From Azospirillum sp. TSH58 (lineage in GTDB: Bacteria; Pseudomonadota; Alphaproteobacteria; Azospirillales; Azospirillaceae): a DNA stretch of 64,000 nucleotides. The notes below the pieces were generated by a model. The model was not told the origin of the DNA. It worked only from the letters and a program-made list of their open reading frames with translations, and searched no databases. The stretch's first letter is position 1. Every line of letters begins with the position of its first letter. The position numbers and the translations under genes were made by a program. The stretch is from assembly GCF_003119115.1 (NCBI RefSeq), contig NZ_CP022367.1, forward strand, positions 1,229,001-1,293,000. The letters are read 5' to 3'. Of this stretch, positions 28,674 to 37,584 are shown piece after piece.

Positions 28674-28973
28674 ATGAGCGGTCATCCCACCCCCGAAACG
28701 GGCCAGTCCCCCGGTGGACGGCATTTGGGCGAGTTGAAGAAGGGCGAGCGCGCCCGCGTGACCGGCGTCGATGAGCGGGGGGGCGTCACCACCCTTCCCG
28801 AAGGGGAGCTGGAGCGGCGCATGATCGAGATGGGGCTGGTCGAGGGCTCCCACGTCGAGGTCCTGCACGAAGCCTTTCCGGGCCGCGACCCCATCGCCAT
28901 CCGCGTGAACGAGCACACGCTGGCGCTCCGCCGCGCCGAGGCGCGCGCCGTGCTGGTGGCGCCGGCCACCTGA
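28674..28973 (+). CDS. feoA: Ferrous iron transport protein A
   Basis: A 99-residue SH3-like cytosolic protein that assists FeoB. After a polar N-terminal 18 residues it shows LGELKKGERARVTGVDE, then RRMIEMGLVEGSHVEVLHEAF and AIRVNEHTLALRRAEA, the usual FeoA layout. An upstream GTG at 28656 is possible. feoB follows after 67 bp. Confidence 0.92.
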   Translation: MSGHPTPETGQSPGGRHLGELKKGERARVTGVDERGGVTTLPEGELERRMIEMGLVEGSHVEVLHEAFPGRDPIAIRVNEHTLALRRAEARAVLVAPAT

Positions 28974-29040
28974 CGCCCGCCGCCCGACGCGCGCCGCCGC
29001 CACCCTCCGTCAAAGCGACCTCCTGCAAGGACATCCGGCC

Positions 29041-30942
29041 ATGTCGGTCCTGGACTCCGCCCTGCCGCCGCGCATCGCGCTGGTCGGCAACCCGAACTGC
29101 GGCAAGACCGCCCTGTTCAACGCGCTCACCGGGTCCCGCCAGAAGGTGGCGAACTACCCCGGCGTCACCGTGGAACGGAAGATCGGGCATTTCGTCAGCC
29201 CGCTCGGCCGCCGCGTGCAGGTGATCGACCTGCCGGGCACCTACAGCCTGCGCGCCCGCTCCCCCGACGAGGAGGTGACCCGCGACGTCGTGCTGGGCCG
29301 CTTCTCGCACGAGGACAGCCCCGACCTGCTGGTCTGCGTCGCCGACGCCACCAACCTGCGCCTGAACCTGCGGCTGGTGATCGAGCTGAAGCGGCTGGGC
29401 CGCCCGATCATCCTGGCGCTGAACATGATGGACGCGGCGGAGAAGCGGGGGTGCCGCATCGACGCGGCGGCCCTGTCGGCCGCGCTCGGCGTGCCGGTGG
29501 TGCCGACCGTCGCCATCCGCCGCGGCGGCGTCCAGCCGCTGCTGGAGCAGATCGACGGGGCCATGGCGATGGCGGCCGATGCGGCGGCGGACGCTGCCGA
29601 AACCCCGGCCTCCTGCGGCTGGAGCGAACCCTCCTCGCGCGACCTGCGGGCCTACCACCAGGAGGTCGAAGGGCTGCTGGCCGGCTGCGTGACCGACGCC
29701 GGCCTGCCGCCGCTGGCGACCCGGCGGGTGGACGCCGTGCTGCTGCACCCGGTGTTCGGGCTGGCCTTCCTGTTCCTCGTGCTGTTCCTGATGTTCCAGG
29801 CGGTGTTCGCCTGGGCCGAGGCGCCGATGAACCTGATCGACGGCGCGGTCAGCGGGCTGAAGGACTGGGTGGCCGCCACCCTGCCGGACGGCGCGTTGCG
29901 CAGCCTGCTGACCGACGGGATCATCGCCGGGGTGGGCAGCGTGGTCATCTTCCTGCCGCAGATCCTGGTGCTGTTCTTCTTCATCCTGGTGCTGGAGGCG
30001 ACCGGCTATCTCGCCCGCGCCGCCTTCCTGCTGGACCGGCTGATGGGCGGGGTGGGGCTGCACGGGCGGGCCTTCATCCCGCTGCTGTCCAGCTTCGCCT
30101 GCGCGGTGCCCGGCGTCATGGCGGCGCGCACCATCGAGAACCGGGCCGACCGGCTGGCCACCATCATGATCGCTCCGCTGATGACCTGCTCCGCCCGGCT
30201 GCCGGTCTACACGCTGCTGATCGCGGCCTTCGTGCCGGACCGTCCGCTGCTGGGCGGTCTGGTCGGTCTGCCGGGGCTGGTGATGTTCGCGCTCTACGCC
30301 GCCGGCATCCTGTCGGCGCTGGCCGTCGCCTTCGTGCTGAAGGGCACGGTGTTCAAGGGCGCGCGCGAGCCGCTGCTGATGGAGCTTCCGGCCTACCGCC
30401 TGCCCAACCCGCGCGACATCGCGCTGGGCCTGTTCGAGCGGGCCAAGGTCTTCCTGGCGCGGGCCGGCACGACGATCTTCGCGCTGATGATCGTCATGTG
30501 GTTCCTGGCGAGCTTCCCCGGCGCGCCGGAGAGGGCGACCGAGCCGGCCATCCAGTACTCCATCGCCGGCATGATCGGCCACGCGCTGGAACCGCTGCTG
30601 GCGCCCATCGGCTTCACCTGGCAGATCGCCGTGGCGCTGGTGCCGGGCATCGCGGCGCGCGAGGTGGCGGTCGGCGTGCTGGGCACCATCTACGCGCTGA
30701 GCGAGAGCGGCGACGCGCTGCAATCCTCGCTGGCCGGGGCGCTGGCGGCCTCCTGGAGCCTGCCGACCGCCCTGTCGCTGCTCGCCTGGTACGTCTTCGC
30801 CCCGCAATGCGTCGCCACCCTGTCGGTGGTGAAGCGGGAGACCAACGGCTGGTTCTGGCCGGCGGTGATGTTCGCCTACATGATCACGCTGGCCTACGGG
30901 GCGAGCTTCGTCACCTACCGCGTCGCGTCCGCGCTGCTGTGA
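29041..30942 (+). CDS. feoB: Ferrous iron transporter B
   Basis: A 633-residue inner-membrane Fe(II) transporter with an N-terminal G-protein domain. G1 is GNPNCGKTALFN (residues 13-24), G3 is DLPGTYSL and G4 is ALNMMDAAE. The membrane part holds the two Gate motifs (SSFACAVPGVMAARTI and a later APQCVATLSV). It is shorter than the E. coli protein (773 residues) mostly in the spacer after the G domain, as in many alphaproteobacteria. AAGGA precedes the ATG. Operon with feoA and the Cys-rich peptide gene. Confidence 0.95.
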   Translation: MSVLDSALPPRIALVGNPNCGKTALFNALTGSRQKVANYPGVTVERKIGHFVSPLGRRVQVIDLPGTYSLRARSPDEEVTRDVVLGRFSHEDSPDLLVCVADATNLRLNLRLVIELKRLGRPIILALNMMDAAEKRGCRIDAAALSAALGVPVVPTVAIRRGGVQPLLEQIDGAMAMAADAAADAAETPASCGWSEPSSRDLRAYHQEVEGLLAGCVTDAGLPPLATRRVDAVLLHPVFGLAFLFLVLFLMFQAVFAWAEAPMNLIDGAVSGLKDWVAATLPDGALRSLLTDGIIAGVGSVVIFLPQILVLFFFILVLEATGYLARAAFLLDRLMGGVGLHGRAFIPLLSSFACAVPGVMAARTIENRADRLATIMIAPLMTCSARLPVYTLLIAAFVPDRPLLGGLVGLPGLVMFALYAAGILSALAVAFVLKGTVFKGAREPLLMELPAYRLPNPRDIALGLFERAKVFLARAGTTIFALMIVMWFLASFPGAPERATEPAIQYSIAGMIGHALEPLLAPIGFTWQIAVALVPGIAAREVAVGVLGTIYALSESGDALQSSLAGALAASWSLPTALSLLAWYVFAPQCVATLSVVKRETNGWFWPAVMFAYMITLAYGASFVTYRVASALL

Positions 30943-30962
30943 GGAAAGGGGAGGGCACGGCC

Positions 30963-31145
30963 ATGTGGCAGGATCTGCTGGTCGCGGTGGTGGTGGCGCT
31001 GGCCGCGGCGTGGACGGTGTGGCGGGTGATCCTGCCGGCCGGGCTGCGCGCCCGCCTGCTGGGCGGGGCGGCGCCGAAGGGGCCCGGCTGCGGCGGGGGC
31101 TGCAAGGGCTGCGGCCCGGCCGGCGGCGGTTCAAGCTGCCACTGA
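30963..31145 (+). CDS. FeoB-associated Cys-rich membrane protein
   Basis: A 60-residue protein with one N-terminal transmembrane helix (LLVAVVVALAAAWTVWRVI) and a Cys/Gly-rich tail (GCGGGCKGCGPAGGGSSCH, five Cys and a terminal His). It matches the small family encoded right after feoB in many bacteria and may help metal hand-over, though function is unproven. A GGGGAGGG ribosome site lies about 10 nt upstream; 20 bp separate it from feoB. Confidence 0.88.
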   Translation: MWQDLLVAVVVALAAAWTVWRVILPAGLRARLLGGAAPKGPGCGGGCKGCGPAGGGSSCH

Positions 31146-31155
31146 GCGGGCGTGC

Positions 31156-32799
31156 CTACAGGGCGGGGACCTGGGCGGCGCCCCTCTTGACCGCGTACAT
31201 GGCCTGATCGGCGTGGGCGATGAGCTGCTGGGAATCGCGCCCGTCCTGCGGGTAGACCGCGACGCCGATCGACAGGGCGAGCGGCAGCCGCAGACCGTCG
31301 ACGAGGATGGGCTCCTCCAGCGCCGCCCGGCACTTGTCGGCCACCGTTTCCGCCCCGGCGCGGGTCACCTCCACCTCCAGGATGACGGCGAACTCGTCGC
31401 CGCCGATGCGGGCGATCAGGTCGGATTTGCGCAGCAGGCCGGACAGGCGCAGCGCCACCTCACGCAGGACCTCGTCGCCCCGGCTGTGGCCGTGGCTGTC
31501 GTTGATCGGCTTGAAGCCGTCGAGGTCGATGTAGAGCAGGGCGAACGGGGTGCCGCCGCGCTCCGCCCGGTCGATGGCCTGCTGCAGCCGCTCGTGGAAC
31601 ATGGTGCGGTTGGGCAGGCCGGTCAGAGCGTCGTGATGGGCCATATGGGCCATGCGCGCCTCGCTCGCCCGCAGGGCCGCCTCCTGCTCCCGCAGCTTGC
31701 CCAGCAGATAGTTGAAGCCCTGCGCCAGTTCCCCGACCTCGTCCATGCGGTGGACCGGCAGGGGCGCCAGCTCGACGTGCCCGTCGGCCATCTGATGCAT
31801 CCGCCGCGCCGCCTCGGTCAGCGGGCGGAAGAAGCGGCGCATGCCGATGAACAGCACGGTCACGGCGAAGGCGGCGATCATCAGGCTGTTGGTGGCGATG
31901 AAGGTCTGCAGGTCCCGCACCCCCTCGAACGCCTCCGCCGTCGGCAGCCGGGCGACCAGGAACCAGCCCGCCGCCGGGACGGACGCGATGGCGGACAACT
32001 CCTCCACACCCGCCGCGTTGACGGTGATGCCGGTGCCGCGGTAACCGGCCACGGCCCGGTCGTGCAGCGGATTCACCCCCTCCGGCGGGGTGGCGGTCAG
32101 GATCATGCCGTGATCGCTGGCCGATACGAACAGCTTGTCGCGCGGGGAGACCAGCAGGAAACCGCCGCTGCGCCCGATGCGGTTTCCCTGGACCAGATTG
32201 AGGAAGCCGGGCGACGACAGGGCGGTGGCGCCGGCCAGGACCGCGACAGGGCTCCCGGCGGCGTCGGTGACCGCCATCGCCATGACGACCATCGGCTCCC
32301 CGTCGATGGAGGAGCGGGCGGGCCGCCCGATCACCGGCTCGCGGGATGCCAGCGCCGCCCGGAACCAGTCGCGGTCCGAAACGTCGAAATCCGGCGGGCG
32401 GTGCCGTTCCGGATAATCGGCAAAGACTCCGTGGCCGTCCAGGCGCACCACCATCAGCCCGCGCGAGAACAGGGGCGCGATCTCCTGATGCGTCTTCAGC
32501 CGATCGTGCAGGGCCGCGGGATCGTCGAGCGTCGCCGCGGGCAGGCTTCCGGCGGCGCGGCGCAGGAAGTCGAGCCGCGCCCTGATCTTCTCGTCGATGT
32601 CGTGGGCGACGTAGGACGCGGCCGACTGCTGCTGCGACGAGGTCAGGTTGTTGATCTTGTCCTCCAAGAAGGAAGACAGGACCCAGATGCGCGCGCAGGC
32701 GCCGACAAAGACCAAAGCTAGTCCAAACAGCATAAGACGAATGATGACGCTGCGGCATTGCCGGCGCAGTCCATTGGTCGCGGCGATGAGCATCCGCAA
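31156..32799 (-). CDS. Membrane diguanylate cyclase: dCACHE-HAMP-GGDEF
   Basis: A 547-residue sensor enzyme that would make cyclic di-GMP. Membrane helix one is at about 20-42, a periplasmic double-CACHE ligand domain spans about 45-300, helix two is at about 305-325, and HAMP follows (FFRPLTEAARRMHQMADGH). The catalytic domain contains HDALTGLPNRTMF, the active-site motif GGDEF near 464 and, five residues before it, the RxxD inhibitory site (RKSD), so product feedback is expected. A TTG at 32799 is 6 nt after GGAGGAG; an ATG at 32793 is 12 nt after and equally possible. Convergent with the feo operon. Confidence 0.9.
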   Translation of the reverse strand: MRMLIAATNGLRRQCRSVIIRLMLFGLALVFVGACARIWVLSSFLEDKINNLTSSQQQSAASYVAHDIDEKIRARLDFLRRAAGSLPAATLDDPAALHDRLKTHQEIAPLFSRGLMVVRLDGHGVFADYPERHRPPDFDVSDRDWFRAALASREPVIGRPARSSIDGEPMVVMAMAVTDAAGSPVAVLAGATALSSPGFLNLVQGNRIGRSGGFLLVSPRDKLFVSASDHGMILTATPPEGVNPLHDRAVAGYRGTGITVNAAGVEELSAIASVPAAGWFLVARLPTAEAFEGVRDLQTFIATNSLMIAAFAVTVLFIGMRRFFRPLTEAARRMHQMADGHVELAPLPVHRMDEVGELAQGFNYLLGKLREQEAALRASEARMAHMAHHDALTGLPNRTMFHERLQQAIDRAERGGTPFALLYIDLDGFKPINDSHGHSRGDEVLREVALRLSGLLRKSDLIARIGGDEFAVILEVEVTRAGAETVADKCRAALEEPILVDGLRLPLALSIGVAVYPQDGRDSQQLIAHADQAMYAVKRGAAQVPAL

Positions 32800-33110
32800 G
32801 CTCTACTCCTCCAAGAAACCGTCTTCTTATTTCCCAGATGGCTAGGCTTTGTGGCCACCGCTCGCCGAAGATAAACGAAGCCACGCCCGTCCGGAAGACG
32901 GAAAGGGGCTCGAATCCTCATCAAATGCGCCGGAACTGATTGAAAAAACGAAATATTTCCACCGTCGGGCGAAAAGTTCCCGTGCCGGCTCGCGTCTGCT
33001 CCGCGTTGGTGATAACAAAGCGGACAGCCGGGCGACGCATTGCGCCGTGCCGGTGTCCGGCCTCCCGCCATTCCGCCCTTCATGGTCCCTGTCCGATCCG
33101 GAGCGCCGAC
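32800..33110. other. Divergent intergenic region, 311 bp
   Basis: Lies between the diguanylate cyclase and the first glycosyltransferase-like gene. Around 32930-32970 it is A+T-rich (TTGAAAAAACGAAATATTTC), a plausible promoter zone, but no convincing box pair, operator or RNA element can be named. A GGAAC near 32925 lacks a CGTT at the spacing needed for an EcfG promoter. Confidence 0.5.
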
Positions 33111-34679
33111 ATGCCGAACGACTCCAGCCAAGCCTCCGATCTCCTTCTTTCGGTTGCGGCGCGACTGTGCGGACCCGCTGGAACGGGGGAGGACCTGAAG
33201 GCCATCGCCGACGTCTGCGAGGAGGCGCGGGCCGCGGGGCTGGGCGCCGATCCGGCGCTGATGGCCGCGCTGGAAGCCGCCGTTGGGGGCGCCGACCCGA
33301 TCCTTCGGGAATCCGCGCTGGCCCACATCTCCGGCGACCTGCGGCGCTTCGCCCGCATCCTGGACATGGTCGAGAATGTGCTGGACCTGGCGCCGCTGGA
33401 GGGCGTCAACCAGATCTACTGGTCCATGCAGCGCCAGCTTTTCCTGACGCGCATGGACGCGGCGACCATGCCCGACTTCTTCACGGCCCGCCTCTTTCCC
33501 TTCTACGAACGCTTCCTGGGCGAGGTGGCGCGGCGCCTGGATCTGCGCCCGGCTGCGCGGCCCGCCGGGGCGCCGGCCACCGGGCGGGTGGTGATGGTCA
33601 CCAACCAGCTCCTGTCGGCCTATCACCAACCCTCCCGCGACCTGCTGCGGCAGGCGGCCCTTCTGCAGGGGGGCGCCGGGCGGGAGGTTCTGATCCTCAA
33701 CACCAACATGATGCCGGACCGCTACCACAGCCCCTTCGTGCCGCCCTTCGCGGCGGCCATCGAGGCGCAGTTGAACGGCGAGCAGCTCATCGCCTTCGAG
33801 GAGCAGCGCTTCCGCCTCGTCTCCTCGGTCGAGCCGGGCCTGACGACGGGCAAGCTCAAGGGCTTCCTGGCGGCGGTCGAGGCGTTCGACCCGGATGTGG
33901 TGATCGGCTTCGGCGGTTCGGTGCTGCTGGCCGACCTGCTGGGGGCGGTGCGCCCGCTGCTGTGCATCCCGACGACCACCGGCACGCCCGTCACCCTGGC
34001 GGACATCGCGCTGGACTTCGGCGGCACCACCCCGCCGCCGGAAGGGGGGCGCTTCGCCCGCGCCTGGCGGCCCTTCCGCCTGGGCCTGTCGCTCCGTCGC
34101 GACGGGGATGCGCCAGCCGCGGCCCCGGCGGAGTTCGGGCTTCCCGAGGACGCCTTCCCCTGCGTGGTGATCGGCAACCGCCTGGACGCCGAGGTGGGGG
34201 CGGAATTCCTCACCCTTCTGGAACGGCTTCTCGACGCGATCCCGCGCGCCGTCGTGCTGTTCGCCGGGGACGCCGGGACACTGCCCGCAAGGCTCGCCGC
34301 CTCCCGCCACGCCGGGCGCCTGCGCAGCCTGGGCTGGGTGGAGCGGATGGATGGGTTGCTGGGGCTGTGCGGCCTCTGCCTCAACCCGCGCCGCACCGGC
34401 GGCGGGGCGAGCGCGGCGCAGGCGCTGGCCGCGGGCGTGCCGATCCTGTCCTTTCCCGGCGGTGACGTGGCGAGCGTCGCCGGGCCGGATTTCCTGGTGA
34501 CGGACGAGGACGCCTTCATCGCGCGGGCCGCGGCGCTGGCGGACTCTCCGGAGCGGCTGGAGCAGGCCCGCGCCGCCGCCCGCGCCCGCTTCGCGGCGAT
34601 CCAGGGGGAGGGCGGGGACGCCGCCCGTCTCGCCGCGCTGCTGGACGAGGCGGTCGCCCTGCACCGGCAGAGGGCGTGA
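33111..34679 (+). CDS. Predicted GT-B-type glycosyltransferase
   Basis: A 522-residue soluble protein. An alpha-helical N-terminal third (about 1-160) precedes a probable two-lobed Rossmann region. The C-terminal half has LRSLGWVERMDGLLGLCGLC followed by LNPRRTGGGASAAQALAAGVPILSF, which resembles the nucleotide-sugar site of GT-B enzymes (O-GlcNAc-transferase-like and related families). GGAG lies 7 nt before the ATG. Its stop overlaps the start zone of a second glycosyltransferase-like gene, so the two probably modify the same glycan or protein. Acceptor and sugar unknown. Confidence 0.7.
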   Translation: MPNDSSQASDLLLSVAARLCGPAGTGEDLKAIADVCEEARAAGLGADPALMAALEAAVGGADPILRESALAHISGDLRRFARILDMVENVLDLAPLEGVNQIYWSMQRQLFLTRMDAATMPDFFTARLFPFYERFLGEVARRLDLRPAARPAGAPATGRVVMVTNQLLSAYHQPSRDLLRQAALLQGGAGREVLILNTNMMPDRYHSPFVPPFAAAIEAQLNGEQLIAFEEQRFRLVSSVEPGLTTGKLKGFLAAVEAFDPDVVIGFGGSVLLADLLGAVRPLLCIPTTTGTPVTLADIALDFGGTTPPPEGGRFARAWRPFRLGLSLRRDGDAPAAAPAEFGLPEDAFPCVVIGNRLDAEVGAEFLTLLERLLDAIPRAVVLFAGDAGTLPARLAASRHAGRLRSLGWVERMDGLLGLCGLCLNPRRTGGGASAAQALAAGVPILSFPGGDVASVAGPDFLVTDEDAFIARAAALADSPERLEQARAAARARFAAIQGEGGDAARLAALLDEAVALHRQRA

Positions 34680-34687
34680 GGACGGCA

Positions 34688-35914
34688 ATGCGCGTGCTTC
34701 TCTGCGGGCAGGGAACCTCGGAAATCCTCTGGTCCATCCACGCCGCCCTGATCGCGCTGGGGCACGAATCGGTGCTGGCGCTTCCCGACATCTCGCGGGA
34801 AGTGATCGACCGGCCCATCGACGCCATCCTCGCGCTGAACCTGTTCGAGATCCCGCGCGACACGGTGGAGATGCTGACCACCTATGTGGCGTCCTTCGGC
34901 ACGCGCCCGGCGCTGGTCCACATCTGCCTGAAGCACCCGCTGGAGGAGATCGGCGCCGCCACCCCCGCCGCGGTGGCGGAGGCGGACCGCTGGATGGAAC
35001 GCTGGAACGTCCGGATGTGGTGCATGTGCCCCAGCGTGGCGGAGCAGTGCGGGCGGCTGGGCCTGACGCGGGTGTTCCACGCCCCGCTGGGGGTGCATCC
35101 CTGGATCTGCGCCCTGCGGGACGGCGACGGCACGCCGCATCTCTACAAGCGCTGGATGTCGCAGGCCGAGCCCGGACTGGTCCGCTACCCCTACCGCGCC
35201 ATGACGGGGGAGGCCGGGGAGGGGGACGAGCGGCCGCGGGTCGCCGGGCGCTTCGTCTATCTCGGGCAGGGCTGCCCGCCGGTGGAGCCCGCCGGTCCCG
35301 CCGTCCGGCACGCCGCCGAATCCGTCGCCGAGGCGATGCGCGCCCAGCCGGCGTTGCACCGGACGGCGGCCATGGACCTGTGCGGGCTGGCCGGGCCGTC
35401 CGCCGATCCCGCCTGGACGCTGGCGTTCAACCGGGCCTTCGCCGCGGTCTTCGCGGTGGAGAACCGCCGGCGCTTCGCCACCGCCCTGCGCGGCGCCTTC
35501 GGGGCGTCCTTCGCCCTGTGGGGGGACGGCTGGGACCGGCACGGCATCGCGGCGCACCCGGTCTCCCCGCAGCCGCGCGCCCTCTATCACGAGGCCGCGG
35601 CCTGCCTGGATTTCGGAAGCCTCGCCTACGACACGGCCATCTTCCCGCGCACCCTGGAGATCCTGAAGCGCGACGGCCTGCTGGTGAGCTGGCGGCACGT
35701 CGGCAGCGGCCCGCTGTTCGGCCCCGTCGAGGCCGATCTGACCTTCGGCGACGCGGAGGAGGCCGTGCACAGGCTGGCGGCGCTGCGGGACGATCCGGAT
35801 CTTTGGGCGCGGCTGCGGACCGCCCATCGGGATTGGGTGTTCGACCGGCTGTCGCTGGAAGGAATCCTTCCCGGTGTTCTGGCCGGCGTTCTGGCCGGCG
35901 TTCTGGCCGGATGA
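34688..35914 (+). CDS. Glycosyltransferase-like protein, CgeB-type
   Basis: A 408-residue soluble protein. The N-terminus RVLLCGQGTSEILWSIHAALIALGH resembles a Rossmann strand-loop-helix; the C-terminal part (LYHEAAACLDFGSLAYDTAIFP, then RTLEILKRDGLLVSW) resembles the CgeB/spore-maturation-type glycosyltransferase end. An in-frame GTG at 34676 overlaps the previous stop, but the ATG at 34688 follows AGGA with 5 nt spacing and was chosen. The chain ends in an unusual GVLAG triplication encoded by a DNA repeat. Confidence 0.62.
   Translation: MRVLLCGQGTSEILWSIHAALIALGHESVLALPDISREVIDRPIDAILALNLFEIPRDTVEMLTTYVASFGTRPALVHICLKHPLEEIGAATPAAVAEADRWMERWNVRMWCMCPSVAEQCGRLGLTRVFHAPLGVHPWICALRDGDGTPHLYKRWMSQAEPGLVRYPYRAMTGEAGEGDERPRVAGRFVYLGQGCPPVEPAGPAVRHAAESVAEAMRAQPALHRTAAMDLCGLAGPSADPAWTLAFNRAFAAVFAVENRRRFATALRGAFGASFALWGDGWDRHGIAAHPVSPQPRALYHEAAACLDFGSLAYDTAIFPRTLEILKRDGLLVSWRHVGSGPLFGPVEADLTFGDAEEAVHRLAALRDDPDLWARLRTAHRDWVFDRLSLEGILPGVLAGVLAGVLAG
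35876..35911 (+). repeat. Three tandem 12-bp repeats at the 3' end of a glycosyltransferase gene
   Basis: Unit GTTCTGGCCGGC three times (last base of the third differs), encoding VLAG repeats just before the stop. Being a multiple of three, copy changes would alter length without breaking the frame. Confidence 0.7.
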
Positions 35915-35950
35915 TGCCCGTCCTCCTCCCATACCCTCCTCCGGTCACCG

Positions 35951-35964
35951 ATACCTCCGTATAG
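35951..35964 (+). promoter_or_regulatory. Candidate response-regulator site, copy 1 (ATACCTCCGTATAG)
   Basis: A 14-bp imperfect palindrome, 128 bp before the hydrolase start. It matches ATACCAAGGTATAG at 39337 at 11 of 14 positions, including both outer halves. The response-regulator and kinase genes lie between the two sites, so control of both arms by that system is the simplest reading (inference). Confidence 0.5.
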
Positions 35965-36091
35965 TGTTCAGGCCGGCCCGCCTCCGGCACTGTTGTGGCG
36001 AAGACGAGGTTCCGCGTAGCCCATGGAAAGGCCGGTGCCGGCCTTCCCCTCGCGCCGCGGTTCTTTCGCGCGTCCAAAAATGGAGGGGGTT

Positions 36092-36916
36092 TTGAGCACG
36101 ATCTCGACCAAGGACGGCACCCGCATCTTCTACAAGGACTGGGGCAGCGGACAGCCGGTGGTTTTCTCGCACGGATGGCCGCTCAGCGCCGACGCGTGGG
36201 ACGGGCAGATGCTGTTCTTCGGCCAGCAGGGCTACCGGGTCATCGCGCACGACCGGCGCAGCCATGGCCGGTCCGACCAGACCTGGTCCGGCAACCACAT
36301 GGACCAGTACGCCGACGATCTGGCCGAACTGCTCGACGCGCTGGACGTGCGCGACGCGGTGATGATCGGCCATTCCACCGGCGGCGGCGAGGTCGCCCGC
36401 TACATCGGGCGCCACGGCACCGCGCGCGTCGCCAAGGCCGTGCTGGTCGGGGCGGTGCCGCCGATCATACTGAAGACGGCGGCCAACCCCGGCGGCCTGC
36501 CGATGGAGGTCTTCGACGGCATCCGCAAGGGCACCTACGACGACCGGTCGCAGTTCTTCCTGGACCTGACCATGCCCTTCTACGGCTTCAACCGCGACGG
36601 GGCCAAGGTGTCGGAGGGGCTTCGGCAGTCCTTCTGGCTGCAGGGCATGATGGCTGGGATCAAGGGCGCCTACGACTGCATCCAGCAGTTCTCGGAATCC
36701 GACTTCACCGAGGATCTGAAGAAGATGGCCGTCCCGACGCTGCTCATCCACGGCGACGACGACCAGATCGTGCCCATCGACGCGGCGGCCCGCCGCGCCG
36801 TGGAGATCGCGCCGCAGGCGACGCTGACGGTCTATGAGGGGGCGCCGCACGGCCTGACGGCCACCCACCAGGACCGCTTCAACGCCGACGTGCTGGCCTT
36901 CATCAAGGGGGCGTGA
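36092..36916 (+). CDS. Alpha/beta hydrolase, non-heme chloroperoxidase type
   Basis: A 274-residue alpha/beta-hydrolase-fold enzyme. It has the oxyanion region FSHGWPLSADAWDGQM, nucleophile elbow GHSTGG (Ser near 97), acid loop HGDDDQIVP and catalytic His in GAPHGLTATH. I chose a TTG start: GGAGGGGG sits just upstream and the product MSTISTKDGTRIFYKDWG then begins exactly like family members of 273-277 residues; upstream ATGs add unrelated sequence. Such proteins act as esterases or cofactor-free haloperoxidases. It shares an upstream motif with the operon at 39480. Confidence 0.88.
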   Translation: MSTISTKDGTRIFYKDWGSGQPVVFSHGWPLSADAWDGQMLFFGQQGYRVIAHDRRSHGRSDQTWSGNHMDQYADDLAELLDALDVRDAVMIGHSTGGGEVARYIGRHGTARVAKAVLVGAVPPIILKTAANPGGLPMEVFDGIRKGTYDDRSQFFLDLTMPFYGFNRDGAKVSEGLRQSFWLQGMMAGIKGAYDCIQQFSESDFTEDLKKMAVPTLLIHGDDDQIVPIDAAARRAVEIAPQATLTVYEGAPHGLTATHQDRFNADVLAFIKGA

Positions 36917-36927
36917 GCGGAGGCCGG

Positions 36928-37584
36928 TCAGGCATCGCCGGCAAGGGTCACCTTGTCGGCGATGCGCACCAGATCGGGCAGGGACCGCGCCTGCATCTTG
37001 CGCATCACGTTGGCGCGGTGGACCTTCACGGTGATCTCGCTGAGCTGCAGCTCGGCGGCGATCTGCTTGTTGAGCTGCCCGGCGGCGACGAGCCGCATCA
37101 CCTCCCGCTCGCGCGGGGTCAGGCTGCGGAACCGCTCGCGCAGGTCGCACAGCGCGTCCAGGGCGCGGCGGCGGTCGCGGTCGCGCTCGATCCCGGTGTG
37201 GACGGCGTCGATCAGGTCCTGGTCGCGGAAGGGTTTGGCCAGGAACTCGACGGCGCCGGCCTTCATCGCCGTCACCGACATGGGAATGTCGCCGTGACCG
37301 GTGATGAAGACGACCGGCAGGTGGATGTCCGTCCCGTTCAGCTCGCGCTGGAACTCCAGGCCGCTCTGGCCGGGCAGCCGGACGTCCAGCACGAGGCAGC
37401 CCGGCGCGTCGGGCAGGCGCTGCTGCAGGAACTCCTGCGCCGAGGCGAAGGGCAGGGCGGTCAACCCGACGGAGCGCAGCAGGCTGACCAGCGAGTCCCG
37501 GATCGACGGATCGTCGTCGATGATGGCGACGAAGGGCGCTTCCACGGCCATGGCGGAGCGGTCGGAGGCGGGCCGGTCGCTCAT
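36928..37584 (-). CDS. FixJ-like response regulator (REC-LuxR HTH)
   Basis: A 218-residue two-component regulator. The receiver domain has the acidic pocket DDD at 23-25, phospho-acceptor Asp67 in LVLDVRLPG, Thr in FITGHGDIPMS and Lys in FLAKPF. A LuxR-type HTH follows at about 155-215 (LTPREREVMRLVAAGQLNKQIA, then ELQLSEITVKVHRANVMRKM). The start overlaps the kinase stop by four bases (ATGA), so the two are co-translated. It probably binds the palindromes at 35951 and 39337. Confidence 0.93.
   Translation of the reverse strand: MSDRPASDRSAMAVEAPFVAIIDDDPSIRDSLVSLLRSVGLTALPFASAQEFLQQRLPDAPGCLVLDVRLPGQSGLEFQRELNGTDIHLPVVFITGHGDIPMSVTAMKAGAVEFLAKPFRDQDLIDAVHTGIERDRDRRRALDALCDLRERFRSLTPREREVMRLVAAGQLNKQIAAELQLSEITVKVHRANVMRKMQARSLPDLVRIADKVTLAGDA

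Noticed and set aside
28786..31134. 782-codon minus-strand open frame across feoA-feoB
   Set aside because: Shadow of FeoB; Arg/Gln/Pro-rich, no ribosome site or motif.
32920..32950. EcfG promoter starting at GGAAC in the gap before the glycosyltransferase genes
   Set aside because: No CGTT at 16-17 bp; the downstream sequence is ATATT.
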